DNA of 64,000 nucleotides from SHLQ01 sp033344795 (lineage in GTDB: Bacteria > Actinomycetota > Acidimicrobiia > Acidimicrobiales > SHLQ01), in NCBI GenBank assembly GCA_033344795.1, contig JAWPMS010000001.1:3968001-4032000 (forward strand). Direction: 5' to 3'. The position numbers and the translations under genes were made by a program. How positions within the stretch are numbered: position 1 is the first letter of the stretch; every line of letters begins with the position of its first letter. Below are positions 51,115-60,004 of this stretch, piece by piece. Below the pieces are notes generated by a model. That model saw only the letters and a list, made by a program, of their open reading frames with translations, did not search any database and was not told where the DNA came from.

Positions 51115-52622
51115 GCCCTCATCGTAGGTGAGGCCATGGCCGCATGTCGGTCGAACCAAGGCGCTGCCCGTTCGAGCTGACCAGCGAGTGCGAGGAGCCG
51201 ATCCTCGCGGCCATACGGCCCGATGAAGTGCACCCCAAGCGGCATGCCGTCCCCGTGCTCGTGTAGCGGAACCGACATCGCGGGCAATCCCGCAACATTG
51301 GCGAGCTGCGTAAACGGTGTACGAGACAGGTTCTTCTCGACCATCTGGTCGATGAGGCCCGTCTTCATGACGGCCTTCCATGCGCGAAGCGTCAGCGCTG
51401 CAGACATCTGCCGACGTTCACTCTTGGTGAGGAGCAACTCTCCGATAGCTGCAGGCGCAACTGCGGTAGTCGGCGTGAGGTACAGGTCGACGTCTTCAAA
51501 GAACCGCCCCATCTGACGTCCGACTCTGCCCCAGAGCTTCAACGCCTGGGCGAACTCCCCCGCCGAGATGGTTCGACCGATGGCTGCCAGCGCCAGTGTC
51601 CCGAGCTCCGCGTCATCCGGGGTGGCGCGTCGCCCGAGCAACTGCTCGATGTCAGAGATCGTCGCTGCCACATCGCCGAAATACATCGTGATGTAGGCCT
51701 TGGCCAAGCCGTGCCCGTCGACCGGCGCATCTTGTTGAACAACCTCATGGCCAAGGGATTCAAGCAGCGACGCTGTCGCCTCGACAGCGGCCGTGTTCTC
51801 GGGATCCACCGCGGTACCGATCGGCGATGTTGTACTCATGGCGATTCGAAGGGGCGACGGTTCACGCCGAACGACCTCGTCATACGGCACCTCGATGTGC
51901 GGGGCGACGTACGGCGCACCGACATCGATCCCCTGCAGCACATCGAGCATCGCCGCCGTGTCCCGAACCGTTCTCGACACAACGAGCGGTTGCGCCGCAC
52001 CAAACCATGCCTCCGCGACATCCGGTCCGAGCGGCATTCGCCCGCGACTTGGTTTGAGGCCAAACAGACCGCAATACGACGCAGGAATTCGAATCGAGCC
52101 TCCCCCATCGCCCGCCGCAGCTATGGGAACCATTCCCGCAGCGACCGACGCTGCAGCGCCGCCGCTCGATCCACCAGGGGTTCTGTCGAGGTTCCATGGG
52201 TTGCGCGTGGGACCGAACAGCTCCGGTTCAGTGACCGCCTGCAGCCCGAATTCGGGTGTGTTCGTCTTCCCGAGTATCGAGACACCAGCCGCTCGAAACC
52301 GTTCGACGAGAACATTGTCTCGTTCTGCCGGAATCGTGTTGAACGTCCGGTTCCCGCGACTCGTCGGGACCCCTGCAACATCACAGTTCAAGTCCTTGAG
52401 AAGAATCGGCACTCCGGTGAAAGGACCGGTGGGAAGATCGTTCACCTCAGCTCGCGCCTGATTGAACATTCGCCGAACCACTGCGTTCACTTCTGGGTCC
52501 AACCGCTCGATTCGGCCGATCGATGCCTCGAGGAGCTCGACGGATGTGACGTCCTTGTCCGCCACACGTTTGGCAAGCCCGACCCCATCCGTGTTGATCA
52601 GGAGTTGTTCGATGTCGTGCAT
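51111..52622 (-). CDS. Amidase (amidase signature family)
   Basis: The 503-residue amidase has lysine in GVPILLKDLNCDVAGVPTS, the serine pair in TPGGSSGGAAASVAAGMVP and GDGGGSIRIPASYCGLFGLK. It differs from the amidase at 35082 mainly in the C-terminal half. Some members of this branch are 6-aminohexanoate cyclic-dimer hydrolase-like or act on aryl amides; the substrate cannot be fixed. ATG at 52622 begins MHDIEQLLINTDGVGLAKRV. It diverges from polX with 56 bases between starts. Confidence 0.93.
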   Translation of the reverse strand: MHDIEQLLINTDGVGLAKRVADKDVTSVELLEASIGRIERLDPEVNAVVRRMFNQARAEVNDLPTGPFTGVPILLKDLNCDVAGVPTSRGNRTFNTIPAERDNVLVERFRAAGVSILGKTNTPEFGLQAVTEPELFGPTRNPWNLDRTPGGSSGGAAASVAAGMVPIAAAGDGGGSIRIPASYCGLFGLKPSRGRMPLGPDVAEAWFGAAQPLVVSRTVRDTAAMLDVLQGIDVGAPYVAPHIEVPYDEVVRREPSPLRIAMSTTSPIGTAVDPENTAAVEATASLLESLGHEVVQQDAPVDGHGLAKAYITMYFGDVAATISDIEQLLGRRATPDDAELGTLALAAIGRTISAGEFAQALKLWGRVGRQMGRFFEDVDLYLTPTTAVAPAAIGELLLTKSERRQMSAALTLRAWKAVMKTGLIDQMVEKNLSRTPFTQLANVAGLPAMSVPLHEHGDGMPLGVHFIGPYGREDRLLALAGQLERAAPWFDRHAAMASPTMRA

Positions 52623-52678
52623 GGATCTCCTTCGTGCTCGCTCGTGAAGACCCTATGCGAGCGACCTACGATCAGGAG

Positions 52679-54424
52679 ATGACGACCTCTCGAGATGTTC
52701 TAGCCATGCTCAGCGAACTGGTCACCCTCACGGGCCTCGATGAAGGAAGCCCACAGTCATTCAAGGTGCGGGCCTATGAGAAAGCGGGACTGAGCCTCGA
52801 ATCCGATGGTCGCGATCTGACGACACTGTCCATGAAGGAACTCGTCCAGGTCGACGGTGTCGGCAAGGCCACCGCCAGCAAGATCATCGAGTTCGTGGAA
52901 ACTGGCAAGGTCGAAAAGCTCGAGACTCTGAGAGCCAAGTATCCACCCGACTTCGTCGAGCTCAGCCGAATTCCGGGGCTCGGGCCCAAGACGTTGATGC
53001 TCGTGCGTTCCGAACTCGGGGTCGAAAACGTCGACCAGCTGAAGCAGGCGATTCTTGATGAGAAGCTTCGGTCCCTACCCGGCTTGGGAGCGACGAGCGA
53101 AGCGAAGATCAGCAAGGCCATCGAACGATTGGGACTGAGTGGAAAGGATCGACGCACCCCAATCGCCGATGCCCTTCCGCTGGCTGAGCGACTTGTCGAA
53201 GACCTTGCCTCACTCCCCGAGACCGAAGATGTCCGATTCTGCGGGAGCCTCCGGCGGATGTCGGAAACGATCGGCGATATCGACATCACCGTCTCCTCGA
53301 CCGAACCTGCGGCGGTCATGGCTCGCGTCGTTGCGCACCATGAAGTGGCCGACATCGTCGTCAACGGCGAGACAAAGACCTCGTTTCTCACGGCGTCTGG
53401 GCTACAGGTTGATGTTCGTGTTGTCGCTCCGGAACAGTTCGGTGCAGCGACGCTGTACTTCACCGGGTCAAAGGCCCACAACATCGAGCTGCGACAACGG
53501 GCGATCGATCAGAACATGCTGCTCAACGAGTACGGGCTGATGGATGCGAGTGACGAAGAGCTGGAGTCTGCCGACCGTCCGATCATCGCAAGCCGCTCTG
53601 AGCACGAGATCTATCAAGCGCTGGGCCTCGACTACGTCCCCGCTCCGATGCGCGAGGGCAAGGGTGAAGTCGAGGCGGCAGCATCGGAGGGACTGCCGCA
53701 GCTCATCCAACGAAGCGACATCAAGGGCGACCTGCACTATCACACGGACCAATCGGGCGACGGGCGAAGCACGGTCGAAGAGATGGTCGAAGTCGCTTCC
53801 GCCCAGGGGTATGACTATCTGGCCATCACGGACCACGGCGTCGATCTGGCGATCAACGGATCGACTGCCGAGGAGATGCTCGAGCACCGCGACCACATTG
53901 CTGAGGTTGCCGCCAGCTATCCACACATGACGATCCTCTGGGGTTGCGAGCTGAACATCGGGGCGACGGGCGGCCTCGACTACGACGATGACTTCAGGGC
54001 GATGTTCGACTACACGGTTGCATCGGTGCACTCGCACTACGACCAGACAATCCCGGAACAGACCGATCGTGTGATCGCCGCGATTGCTGACCCAACGGTC
54101 AACTCGATCGGGCACCTGACGGGTAGGTACATCGGCCGTCGACCAGGCATTGAGCTCGACTATGACGCCGTGATCGAGGCATTGGTCGAATACGACGTCG
54201 CTCTGGAGGTCAACGGCGCGCTCCAGCGACTCGACGCAGCGTCCGACGTCGTTCGCAAAGCTGTCGACAAGAACGTGAAACTGGTGATCAACACCGACAG
54301 CCATCACACCACCGAGCTCGGCCGCATGGAATATGGCGTGCGAACAGCCCAACGCGGATGGGCGCCCCGCGACCTTGTCGTCAACACCTGGGACCGCGAA
54401 TCGTTCCTCGCGTGGATCAAATAG
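52679..54424 (+). CDS. polX: DNA polymerase X family protein with PHP exonuclease domain
   Basis: The 581-residue repair polymerase has an N-terminal 8-kDa-like helical region with two helix-hairpin-helix motifs (ELVQVDGVGKATASKII; SRIPGLGPKTLML). The X-family palm has GDIDITVSS (two catalytic Asp) and QVDVRVVAPEQFG (third Asp). The C-terminal PHP domain (about 350-581) has GDLHYHTDQSGDG, AITDHG and INTDSHHT metal ligands, all present. It probably works in base-excision or end repair. ATG at 52679 is chosen by family length; AGGAG directly abuts it, so ATG at 52655 remains possible. Confidence 0.94.
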   Translation: MTTSRDVLAMLSELVTLTGLDEGSPQSFKVRAYEKAGLSLESDGRDLTTLSMKELVQVDGVGKATASKIIEFVETGKVEKLETLRAKYPPDFVELSRIPGLGPKTLMLVRSELGVENVDQLKQAILDEKLRSLPGLGATSEAKISKAIERLGLSGKDRRTPIADALPLAERLVEDLASLPETEDVRFCGSLRRMSETIGDIDITVSSTEPAAVMARVVAHHEVADIVVNGETKTSFLTASGLQVDVRVVAPEQFGAATLYFTGSKAHNIELRQRAIDQNMLLNEYGLMDASDEELESADRPIIASRSEHEIYQALGLDYVPAPMREGKGEVEAAASEGLPQLIQRSDIKGDLHYHTDQSGDGRSTVEEMVEVASAQGYDYLAITDHGVDLAINGSTAEEMLEHRDHIAEVAASYPHMTILWGCELNIGATGGLDYDDDFRAMFDYTVASVHSHYDQTIPEQTDRVIAAIADPTVNSIGHLTGRYIGRRPGIELDYDAVIEALVEYDVALEVNGALQRLDAASDVVRKAVDKNVKLVINTDSHHTTELGRMEYGVRTAQRGWAPRDLVVNTWDRESFLAWIK

Positions 54425-54464
54425 CCAGCCCGCGGGACGCAGTATCGGCCCGTGGAGTGTTTCG

Positions 54465-54944
54465 ATGCGCAAGGCTCTTCGTATGAGCCACGAACTCGTC
54501 GACCATTTCTACACGAGCCTCAAGGAGGGGCGAGGTGAGGATATGGCGGCGTGTTACCGCGACGACGTCGTGTTCGAAGACCCCGCCTTTGGCGAATTGC
54601 ACGGTGAGGACGCCCGCGACATGTGGCGGATGTTGTGCGAACGTTCGACGGACCTCACGCTCGAACACACGGTTCTCGAGTCGACCGAAACCTCAGCCAA
54701 GGTGAACTGGATCGCCAACTACACATTTTCGACGGGTCGCCACGTACGCAATGACATCACGGCGAACCTGCGGATCGAGAATGGCCTCATCGTCGACCAC
54801 CGAGACCACTTCGACATGTGGGCCTGGAGCCGACAAGCCCTCGGAGCTCCTGGGCTGTTGCTCGGGTGGTCCCCACCGATGAAGAAGAAGGTGCGGTCGA
54901 CGGCCCGAGGAAACCTCGAGCGATTCCAAGCAAAGAAGACCTGA
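54465..54944 (+). CDS. SnoaL-like/ketosteroid-isomerase-like small protein
   Basis: The 159-residue NTF2-fold protein has MSHELVDHFYTSLKEGRGED, MAACYRDDVVFEDPAFGELH and GLIVDHRDHFDMWAWSRQAL, the pattern of KSI-related SnoaL_2 proteins. ATG at 54465 has GGAG seven bases upstream; ATG at 54483 is an alternative. The C-terminal basic tail KKKVRSTARGNLERFQAKK is noted. Function is unknown; ligand binding or isomerisation is typical. Confidence 0.85.
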   Translation: MRKALRMSHELVDHFYTSLKEGRGEDMAACYRDDVVFEDPAFGELHGEDARDMWRMLCERSTDLTLEHTVLESTETSAKVNWIANYTFSTGRHVRNDITANLRIENGLIVDHRDHFDMWAWSRQALGAPGLLLGWSPPMKKKVRSTARGNLERFQAKKT

Positions 54945-55000
54945 CAGAGCAGGGACCTCGGGCCCTAGTCCGATCAGCACGAACGACGGAACGTTGTTCA

Positions 55001-55906
55001 ATGAACGCTAGGCAAGAACGGTCAATTCTCTTCAGTCCAGTGGGCGACGCGAGACACCACGCTTCGCTCAGCGATACCTGCACCTACGCCAATGCCAGCA
55101 AGGAATCGGTGTCCGTGCTCGCTGTCGTCGAGGAACCAAGTGCTTGGGACCGACTGGCGCACAGCGATCACGTGGAACGAGTCGAGCGAGACCAGTACAG
55201 CGCGTGGGGTACGACGATCAACCGCTGGGCGAGAGAGTTCGATGAGGTGACCGCCGTCGAGGTGCGCATCGCGTCGACGGCCAAAGCAATCGTCGAGCGC
55301 GCGATAGAAATCGATGCGTCGAGCATCGTGTTGTCTGTCGCACATGAACGTGAGGACCTCACCATTGCGAAGCGGGTGATGCGCCTCAGCACGCGGCCGG
55401 TGTGGGTGATGAGACCCACGCGTGCGAAGGCACGGCGCATTCTTGCTGCGGTCAATCCGGAGATCGCGGAGCTCGACCTGAATCTCGAGATCATGGACGC
55501 GGCAGCGCGATTAGCTGGAAACCTCGATGCAAGCCTCGTATTGATGACCGCCTGGGAGTTGTACGGCGAGCAGGCGATGCGTCGCTCCGCCTTTCTCAAA
55601 ACTCCAGCTCCCCAGTTTCACGACCTCTTCGATCTCCGCGAGCAGATCTCGAAGCGGGGCCTCGAAGAACTCGTCTCCGCGTCTTCGACCCCAGCCGAAT
55701 GGGCACTCCACTTGGAGAAGGGCCCGCCGGCTCCTTCGATATTGCGTGCCGCACTGAAACATCGAAGCAACCTCCTCGTCATGGGAACCGTCGGTCGATC
55801 GGGGCTCAACGGCCTGCTCATGGGCAACACCGCCGAACATGTACTCGACGGCGCGCGCTGCTCGATCTATTCGCTACGGGCGCCGTCCAAAGACGCGAAT
55901 GGATGA
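55001..55906 (+). CDS. Tandem universal stress protein (two USP domains)
   Basis: The 301-residue protein has two UspA-like domains. The N-terminal domain (about 5-140) has lost much of the ATP-binding pattern. The C-terminal domain (about 145-300) keeps it: LLVMGTVGRSGLNGLLMGNT, the G-2x-G-9x-G(S/T) loop, and LAAVNPEIAELDLNLEIM. Such proteins bind ATP or AMP and act in starvation or hypoxia. ATG at 55001 is used; preceding in-frame sequence is not conserved-looking. Its stop overlaps the ldhA start. Confidence 0.9.
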   Translation: MNARQERSILFSPVGDARHHASLSDTCTYANASKESVSVLAVVEEPSAWDRLAHSDHVERVERDQYSAWGTTINRWAREFDEVTAVEVRIASTAKAIVERAIEIDASSIVLSVAHEREDLTIAKRVMRLSTRPVWVMRPTRAKARRILAAVNPEIAELDLNLEIMDAAARLAGNLDASLVLMTAWELYGEQAMRRSAFLKTPAPQFHDLFDLREQISKRGLEELVSASSTPAEWALHLEKGPPAPSILRAALKHRSNLLVMGTVGRSGLNGLLMGNTAEHVLDGARCSIYSLRAPSKDANG

Positions 55907-56903
55907 GCCGCGACCCCTACGGGTCGGGGTGTTCAGCACCAAGCCATACGACGTTGCCGCCCTATCCAGGGCGAACTCCTCAACGGGACACGAACTGCTG
56001 TTCCACACCTCGATGCTCGACCCTGTGACCGCCCAACTGGCAAGTGAGGCAGACGTCGTGTGCGCCTTTGTCCACGACGACCTGGGGACCAGAACGATCG
56101 AACGCCTTGCCCTGGCGGGAATTGGACTGATCGCCCTGCGGTCTGCCGGCTTCAACAACGTGGACCTTCGCGCAGCTCGTGAACATGACATCTCGGTGGT
56201 ACGGGTGCCCAGGTACTCGCCTCATGCAGTGGCCGAACACACGATGGGACTCGTACTCTCTCTGAACCGTCAGATCCACCGCGCCTACGCGCGGGTGAGA
56301 GAGAACAACTTCTCGATCGAAGGCCTGTTGGGTTTCGATCTGTTCGGAAAGACGGTCGGCGTTGTGGGGACGGGCGAGATCGGAACCTCGTTTGCCCGAA
56401 TCTGCACCGGAATGGGCATGCGCGTGCTCGCCTCGGACCCAGATCCCCATGACACGTGTGTCGACATGGGCGTGTCTTACGTTCCCCTGGGCGAGTTGCT
56501 CGAGCAGAGCAATATCGTCAGTCTCCACTGCCCGCTGACGCCCGACACCCATCACCTCATCAACGCCACACAGCTCTCGGCCATGCAAGACGGCGTGATG
56601 TTGATCAATACCAGTCGCGGCGGGCTCATCGACACTCGTGCCGCCATCGACAGCCTGAAGACTGGGAAGATCGGGTATCTCGGTCTTGATGTATACGAAG
56701 AAGAGGAAGGCCTCTTCTTCGAAGACCTGTCGAGCTCGGTCATCGAGGACGACGTCTTCTCACGCCTCTTGACCTTCCCGAACGTGCTGATCACTGGCCA
56801 TCAGGCGTTCTTCACCCACGAGGCTCTCGAGGAAATCGCAGCGACGACGATCGAGAGCATCTCCGCCTATGCGGCGGGCGCACCGCTCGAACATGCGGTC
56901 TGA
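55899..56903 (+). CDS. ldhA: D-lactate dehydrogenase (fermentative, LdhA type)
   Basis: The 334-residue NAD-dependent D-2-hydroxyacid dehydrogenase reduces pyruvate to D-lactate. It closely follows E. coli LdhA: FSTKPYDVAAL, LRSAGFNNVDLRAA, GTGEIGTSFARICTGMGMRV (NAD site), HCPLTPDTHHLIN, NTSRGGLIDTRAAI, DVYEEEEGLFFED and TGHQAFFTHEALEEIA with the catalytic histidine. ATG at 55899 overlaps the USP stop by eight bases. It is embedded between two USP genes, which points to an oxygen-limitation or stress role (inference). Confidence 0.95.
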   Translation: MDEPRPLRVGVFSTKPYDVAALSRANSSTGHELLFHTSMLDPVTAQLASEADVVCAFVHDDLGTRTIERLALAGIGLIALRSAGFNNVDLRAAREHDISVVRVPRYSPHAVAEHTMGLVLSLNRQIHRAYARVRENNFSIEGLLGFDLFGKTVGVVGTGEIGTSFARICTGMGMRVLASDPDPHDTCVDMGVSYVPLGELLEQSNIVSLHCPLTPDTHHLINATQLSAMQDGVMLINTSRGGLIDTRAAIDSLKTGKIGYLGLDVYEEEEGLFFEDLSSSVIEDDVFSRLLTFPNVLITGHQAFFTHEALEEIAATTIESISAYAAGAPLEHAV

Positions 56904-57007
56904 GCCGCAGTCGTGGATTCACTGCGGACCTTCTGCCCTACTCGGCCCCGTACGAGATCCACAGACTTGGATCACCCATCCCGAATGGCGTGGAGAAGGG
57001 ACAGCGA

Positions 57008-57463
57008 ATGAGCACAGTATTGGTAGGTCTCGATGGATCGTTGGCATCGCGAGGCGCATTTCATGAAGCCGTTCGCCAAGCCGGTTGGCGAGACGCCACG
57101 CTTTGCGTCTTCCACGTCGTCTTTGTTCCCATGGTGCTCGGGAAGAGCCTCAACCTCACGACCACCGAGGAGCTCGAGAACTACGGCCACTACATCGTCG
57201 ACAACGAGCTGGAAGTTCTGATCCAGGAGTACGACGGCGAGTTTCCCGTCGCGATCGAACGCTGCGTTCGGGCCGGGCACCTCGGTCAAGAGCTCCTCTC
57301 CGTCGCAGCCGATCCCGAAGTCGACGTTGAACTCGTCGTACTGGGGGCTCGAGGGCTCGGCGGTTTCAGCAGCCTCATGCTCGGTTCATTGACGAGTTAC
57401 GCCGTTCACCATCTCATCAAACCGCTCTTGGTCATTCCGTTGCCCGAGGCCGACGGTGCTTGA
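57008..57463 (+). CDS. Universal stress protein (single UspA domain)
   Basis: The 151-residue UspA-like protein begins MSTVLVGLDGSLASRGAFHE. It ends with the nucleotide-binding loop LVVLGARGLGGFSSLMLGSL, then TSYAVHHLIKPLLVIPL. The G-2x-G-9x-G(S/T) spacing is intact, so ATP binding is likely. AAGGGA precedes the ATG at 57008 by seven bases. Its stop overlaps the class V aminotransferase start by eight bases. Confidence 0.93.
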   Translation: MSTVLVGLDGSLASRGAFHEAVRQAGWRDATLCVFHVVFVPMVLGKSLNLTTTEELENYGHYIVDNELEVLIQEYDGEFPVAIERCVRAGHLGQELLSVAADPEVDVELVVLGARGLGGFSSLMLGSLTSYAVHHLIKPLLVIPLPEADGA

Positions 57464-59156
57464 TGAGTCACTCGATGGTGCAGATCTCGTCGATCTGATC
57501 CGCCGCTCGGTCATCGGAAACGACGAGGTCGTCGAGGGCCCGTTCGGCCTCCGACCGGTCGTCTATGCGGACTACACCGCCTCTGGTCGAGCTCTCACGT
57601 TCATCGAGGACTACATCCGTGCAGTGGTGTTGCCGCTCTACGCGAACACCCATACCGAGTCATCTGGGACCGGCCTCCAGACGAGTCACTTTCGTCAGGA
57701 GGCTCGGTCGATCATCGCCGAGTCTGTAGGAGCCGGCGATGATCACGTCGTTCTGTTCTGCGGCAGCGGCTCCACGGCGGCGATCGACAAGCTCGTCGGC
57801 GTGTTGGGCCTGCGCATCCCTTCGAACCTGGACGATCGGTACCGGTTCTCCGAGCTCGTCGACACAAACGACAGACCCGTCTTCTTCATCGGACCGTACG
57901 AGCACCACTCGAATGAGCTGCCGTGGCGCGAGTCCATCGGGGATGTGGTCACGATCGACGAGGACGCCGACGGCCATCTGGACATCGACCAGCTTCGGGC
58001 GGAGCTCGAGCGCCATCGCGACCGGCCACTCAAGATCGGATCGTTCTCCGCTGCCTCGAACGTGACGGGGATCCTCACCGACACCCGTGCGGTATCGACA
58101 CTGCTTCACGAACACGGCGCGCTCGCCTTTTGGGATTTCGCTGCAGCCGCACCATACGTAGAGATCGACATGGGTTCGCCTGGAACGTCGCTGGACTATT
58201 ACGACGCGGTCTTCATCTCGCCGCACAAGCTCATCGGTGGCCCGGGCACTCCTGGTCTACTTGTGGCCAGCCGTTCGCTCTTCACCAACCGCGTCCCCGA
58301 CGTGCCCGGCGGTGGAACGGTTTCGTTCGTCAATCCAACGGCCCACGACTACTTGGCCGACGTCGAGCACCGCGAGGAAGGCGGCACTCCGGACATCATC
58401 GGGTCGATTCGCGCAGGCCTCGTTTTTCAGTTGAAGAACGCGGTGGGTGTCGAGCTGATTCGTACACTCGAGGAGAATTGGGTCCGTCGAGCGATTGACG
58501 AGTGGGAGCGCGAGCCGAAGCTTCACATCCTCGGAGATCACGACGCCGAGCGGTTGTCCATCGTCTCGTTCGTCGTTCGCCATGGCGAGAATGGATTTCT
58601 CCATCACAACTTCGTCGTCGCGCTGCTAAATGACCTGTTCGGTATCCAATCACGAGGCGGATGCTCGTGCGCCGGCCCGTACGGACATCGACTTCTCGGC
58701 ATCGACCTCGAACAATCGCATGAGTTCGAGCGCGAGATCAATAGAGGCTGCGAGGGAATCAAGCCGGGCTGGGTTCGACTCAACTTCAACTACTTCATCG
58801 ACGAGGCCACGTTCGACTACCTGGTCGCTGCGGTCACATTCGTGGCGAACAACGGTGCTGCCCTCCTGCCCAGCTACCGATTCGAGCCACAAACGGGGCT
58901 GTGGAAACATCGCCGACCGAGATCTGCGGCCATGAGTCTCTTCGACATCGAGTACACCGGCACGGGACTCTCCTACGACGATCATCGCTCGATGCTCGGT
59001 CCAACGCCGCTCGCTGCGTATATCGCCGAGGCGGAAAACATCGTCGACGCACAGTCGACGAACTCGACGGTGCCGCTGGACGCTCCAGACACCACCGAGG
59101 ACTTCGAGCATCTTCGTTGGTTCCCGTATCCGTCGGAACTTCCTACACTTCGATAA
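57456..59156 (+). CDS. Class V aminotransferase (cysteine-desulfurase-like) with long C-terminal extension
   Basis: The 566-residue PLP enzyme has VVYADYTASGRALTFIEDYI and LFCGSGSTAAIDKLVG as in SufS/Csd-type proteins, the Schiff-base lysine in ISPHKLIGGPGTPGLL, and a C-terminal domain with IQSRGGCSCAGPYGHRLLGI. The CSCAGPYG stretch occupies the place of the desulfurase active-site cysteine loop. It is about 150 residues longer than typical SufS, with an unrecognised C-terminus (about 480-566). It starts with GTG at 57456. No iron-sulfur scaffold gene is adjacent, so a housekeeping Fe-S role is not implied. Confidence 0.9.
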   Translation: MLDESLDGADLVDLIRRSVIGNDEVVEGPFGLRPVVYADYTASGRALTFIEDYIRAVVLPLYANTHTESSGTGLQTSHFRQEARSIIAESVGAGDDHVVLFCGSGSTAAIDKLVGVLGLRIPSNLDDRYRFSELVDTNDRPVFFIGPYEHHSNELPWRESIGDVVTIDEDADGHLDIDQLRAELERHRDRPLKIGSFSAASNVTGILTDTRAVSTLLHEHGALAFWDFAAAAPYVEIDMGSPGTSLDYYDAVFISPHKLIGGPGTPGLLVASRSLFTNRVPDVPGGGTVSFVNPTAHDYLADVEHREEGGTPDIIGSIRAGLVFQLKNAVGVELIRTLEENWVRRAIDEWEREPKLHILGDHDAERLSIVSFVVRHGENGFLHHNFVVALLNDLFGIQSRGGCSCAGPYGHRLLGIDLEQSHEFEREINRGCEGIKPGWVRLNFNYFIDEATFDYLVAAVTFVANNGAALLPSYRFEPQTGLWKHRRPRSAAMSLFDIEYTGTGLSYDDHRSMLGPTPLAAYIAEAENIVDAQSTNSTVPLDAPDTTEDFEHLRWFPYPSELPTLR

Positions 59157-59989
59157 TCAGCGACCGAGCCACTCCCACCGTCATTGTCGCGCGCACTCCA
59201 CAACCTGGACGCGAGCGCGACTTCGAACGATGGCTTCGTCGAATCACCGACGAGGCTGCGCGTCAGCCCGGGCACATCGGCTCAGACCTTCAACCACCAG
59301 GGCCGCAACATCCGGACGAGTGGGTGATCATCTACCAGTTTGCTGATCAACCAATGCTCGATGCCTGGATCTCTTCACCCGTTCGAGCAGAGCTCCTGGC
59401 AGAGGGCGTCCCGCTCACCCAGGGTGACGCCCGCATGCAGCAGGTGGCAATGGGGGCCGGCGAAGATCCGGTCACTGCAGTTGCGTCGTTTCACGTTCGA
59501 CCGGGGCACGAGGCCATGTTTTCCGAGGGTTTCGACGAAGCCCTCGACTCGCTGCAGGCGTTCGATGGTTTTCTACGAGCCCAGTTGTTTCCGCCGGTCC
59601 AAGGAGTGCAGGAAGACACCGTCATCGTCTTCTCGTTTCAATCACGCGAACAGCTCGATGTTTGGCTCGAATCCTCCGCCCGCAGCGAGATCTTGATGCA
59701 GCTCGACCAGCACGTGGACGGCGAACGGCAGGTCAACGTCGTCGGTGGCTTCGGTGGTTGGTTCAGCGTCGACTCCAAACAAGTCAAGACGTGGAAGCAG
59801 GCCGCCATCGTCTTGCTCGGCCTCTATCCGACGGTGTTGGTACTCAACGAGATTCTCGGACGAATCATCCCAGAGTCCGTTCCCTACTTGCTGGACGTCC
59901 TCATCGGCCTCTTGATCAGTGTCGCTACGCTCAGCTGGTTGATCATGCCGAGGCTCACGCGTGCACTTTCGGGATGGTTGCGGCGCTGA
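59117..59989 (+). CDS. Membrane-anchored tandem antibiotic-biosynthesis-monooxygenase-domain protein
   Basis: The 290-residue protein has two ABM-like domains (about 15-110, PTVIVARTPQPGRERDFERW; about 115-210, VTAVASFHVRPGHEAMFSEG) followed by two membrane helices (AAIVLLGLYPTVLVLNEIL; YLLDVLIGLLISVATLSWLI). The start is uncertain: TTG at 59117, 40 bases inside the upstream gene, is the first start-like codon before the domain; no ATG/GTG fits. COG3224-like proteins show the same ABM-plus-helices plan. It is probably the last gene of the usp-ldhA operon. Confidence 0.82.
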   Translation: MVPVSVGTSYTSIISDRATPTVIVARTPQPGRERDFERWLRRITDEAARQPGHIGSDLQPPGPQHPDEWVIIYQFADQPMLDAWISSPVRAELLAEGVPLTQGDARMQQVAMGAGEDPVTAVASFHVRPGHEAMFSEGFDEALDSLQAFDGFLRAQLFPPVQGVQEDTVIVFSFQSREQLDVWLESSARSEILMQLDQHVDGERQVNVVGGFGGWFSVDSKQVKTWKQAAIVLLGLYPTVLVLNEILGRIIPESVPYLLDVLIGLLISVATLSWLIMPRLTRALSGWLRR

Positions 59990-60004
59990 ACGGGCACACG
60001 GCTG

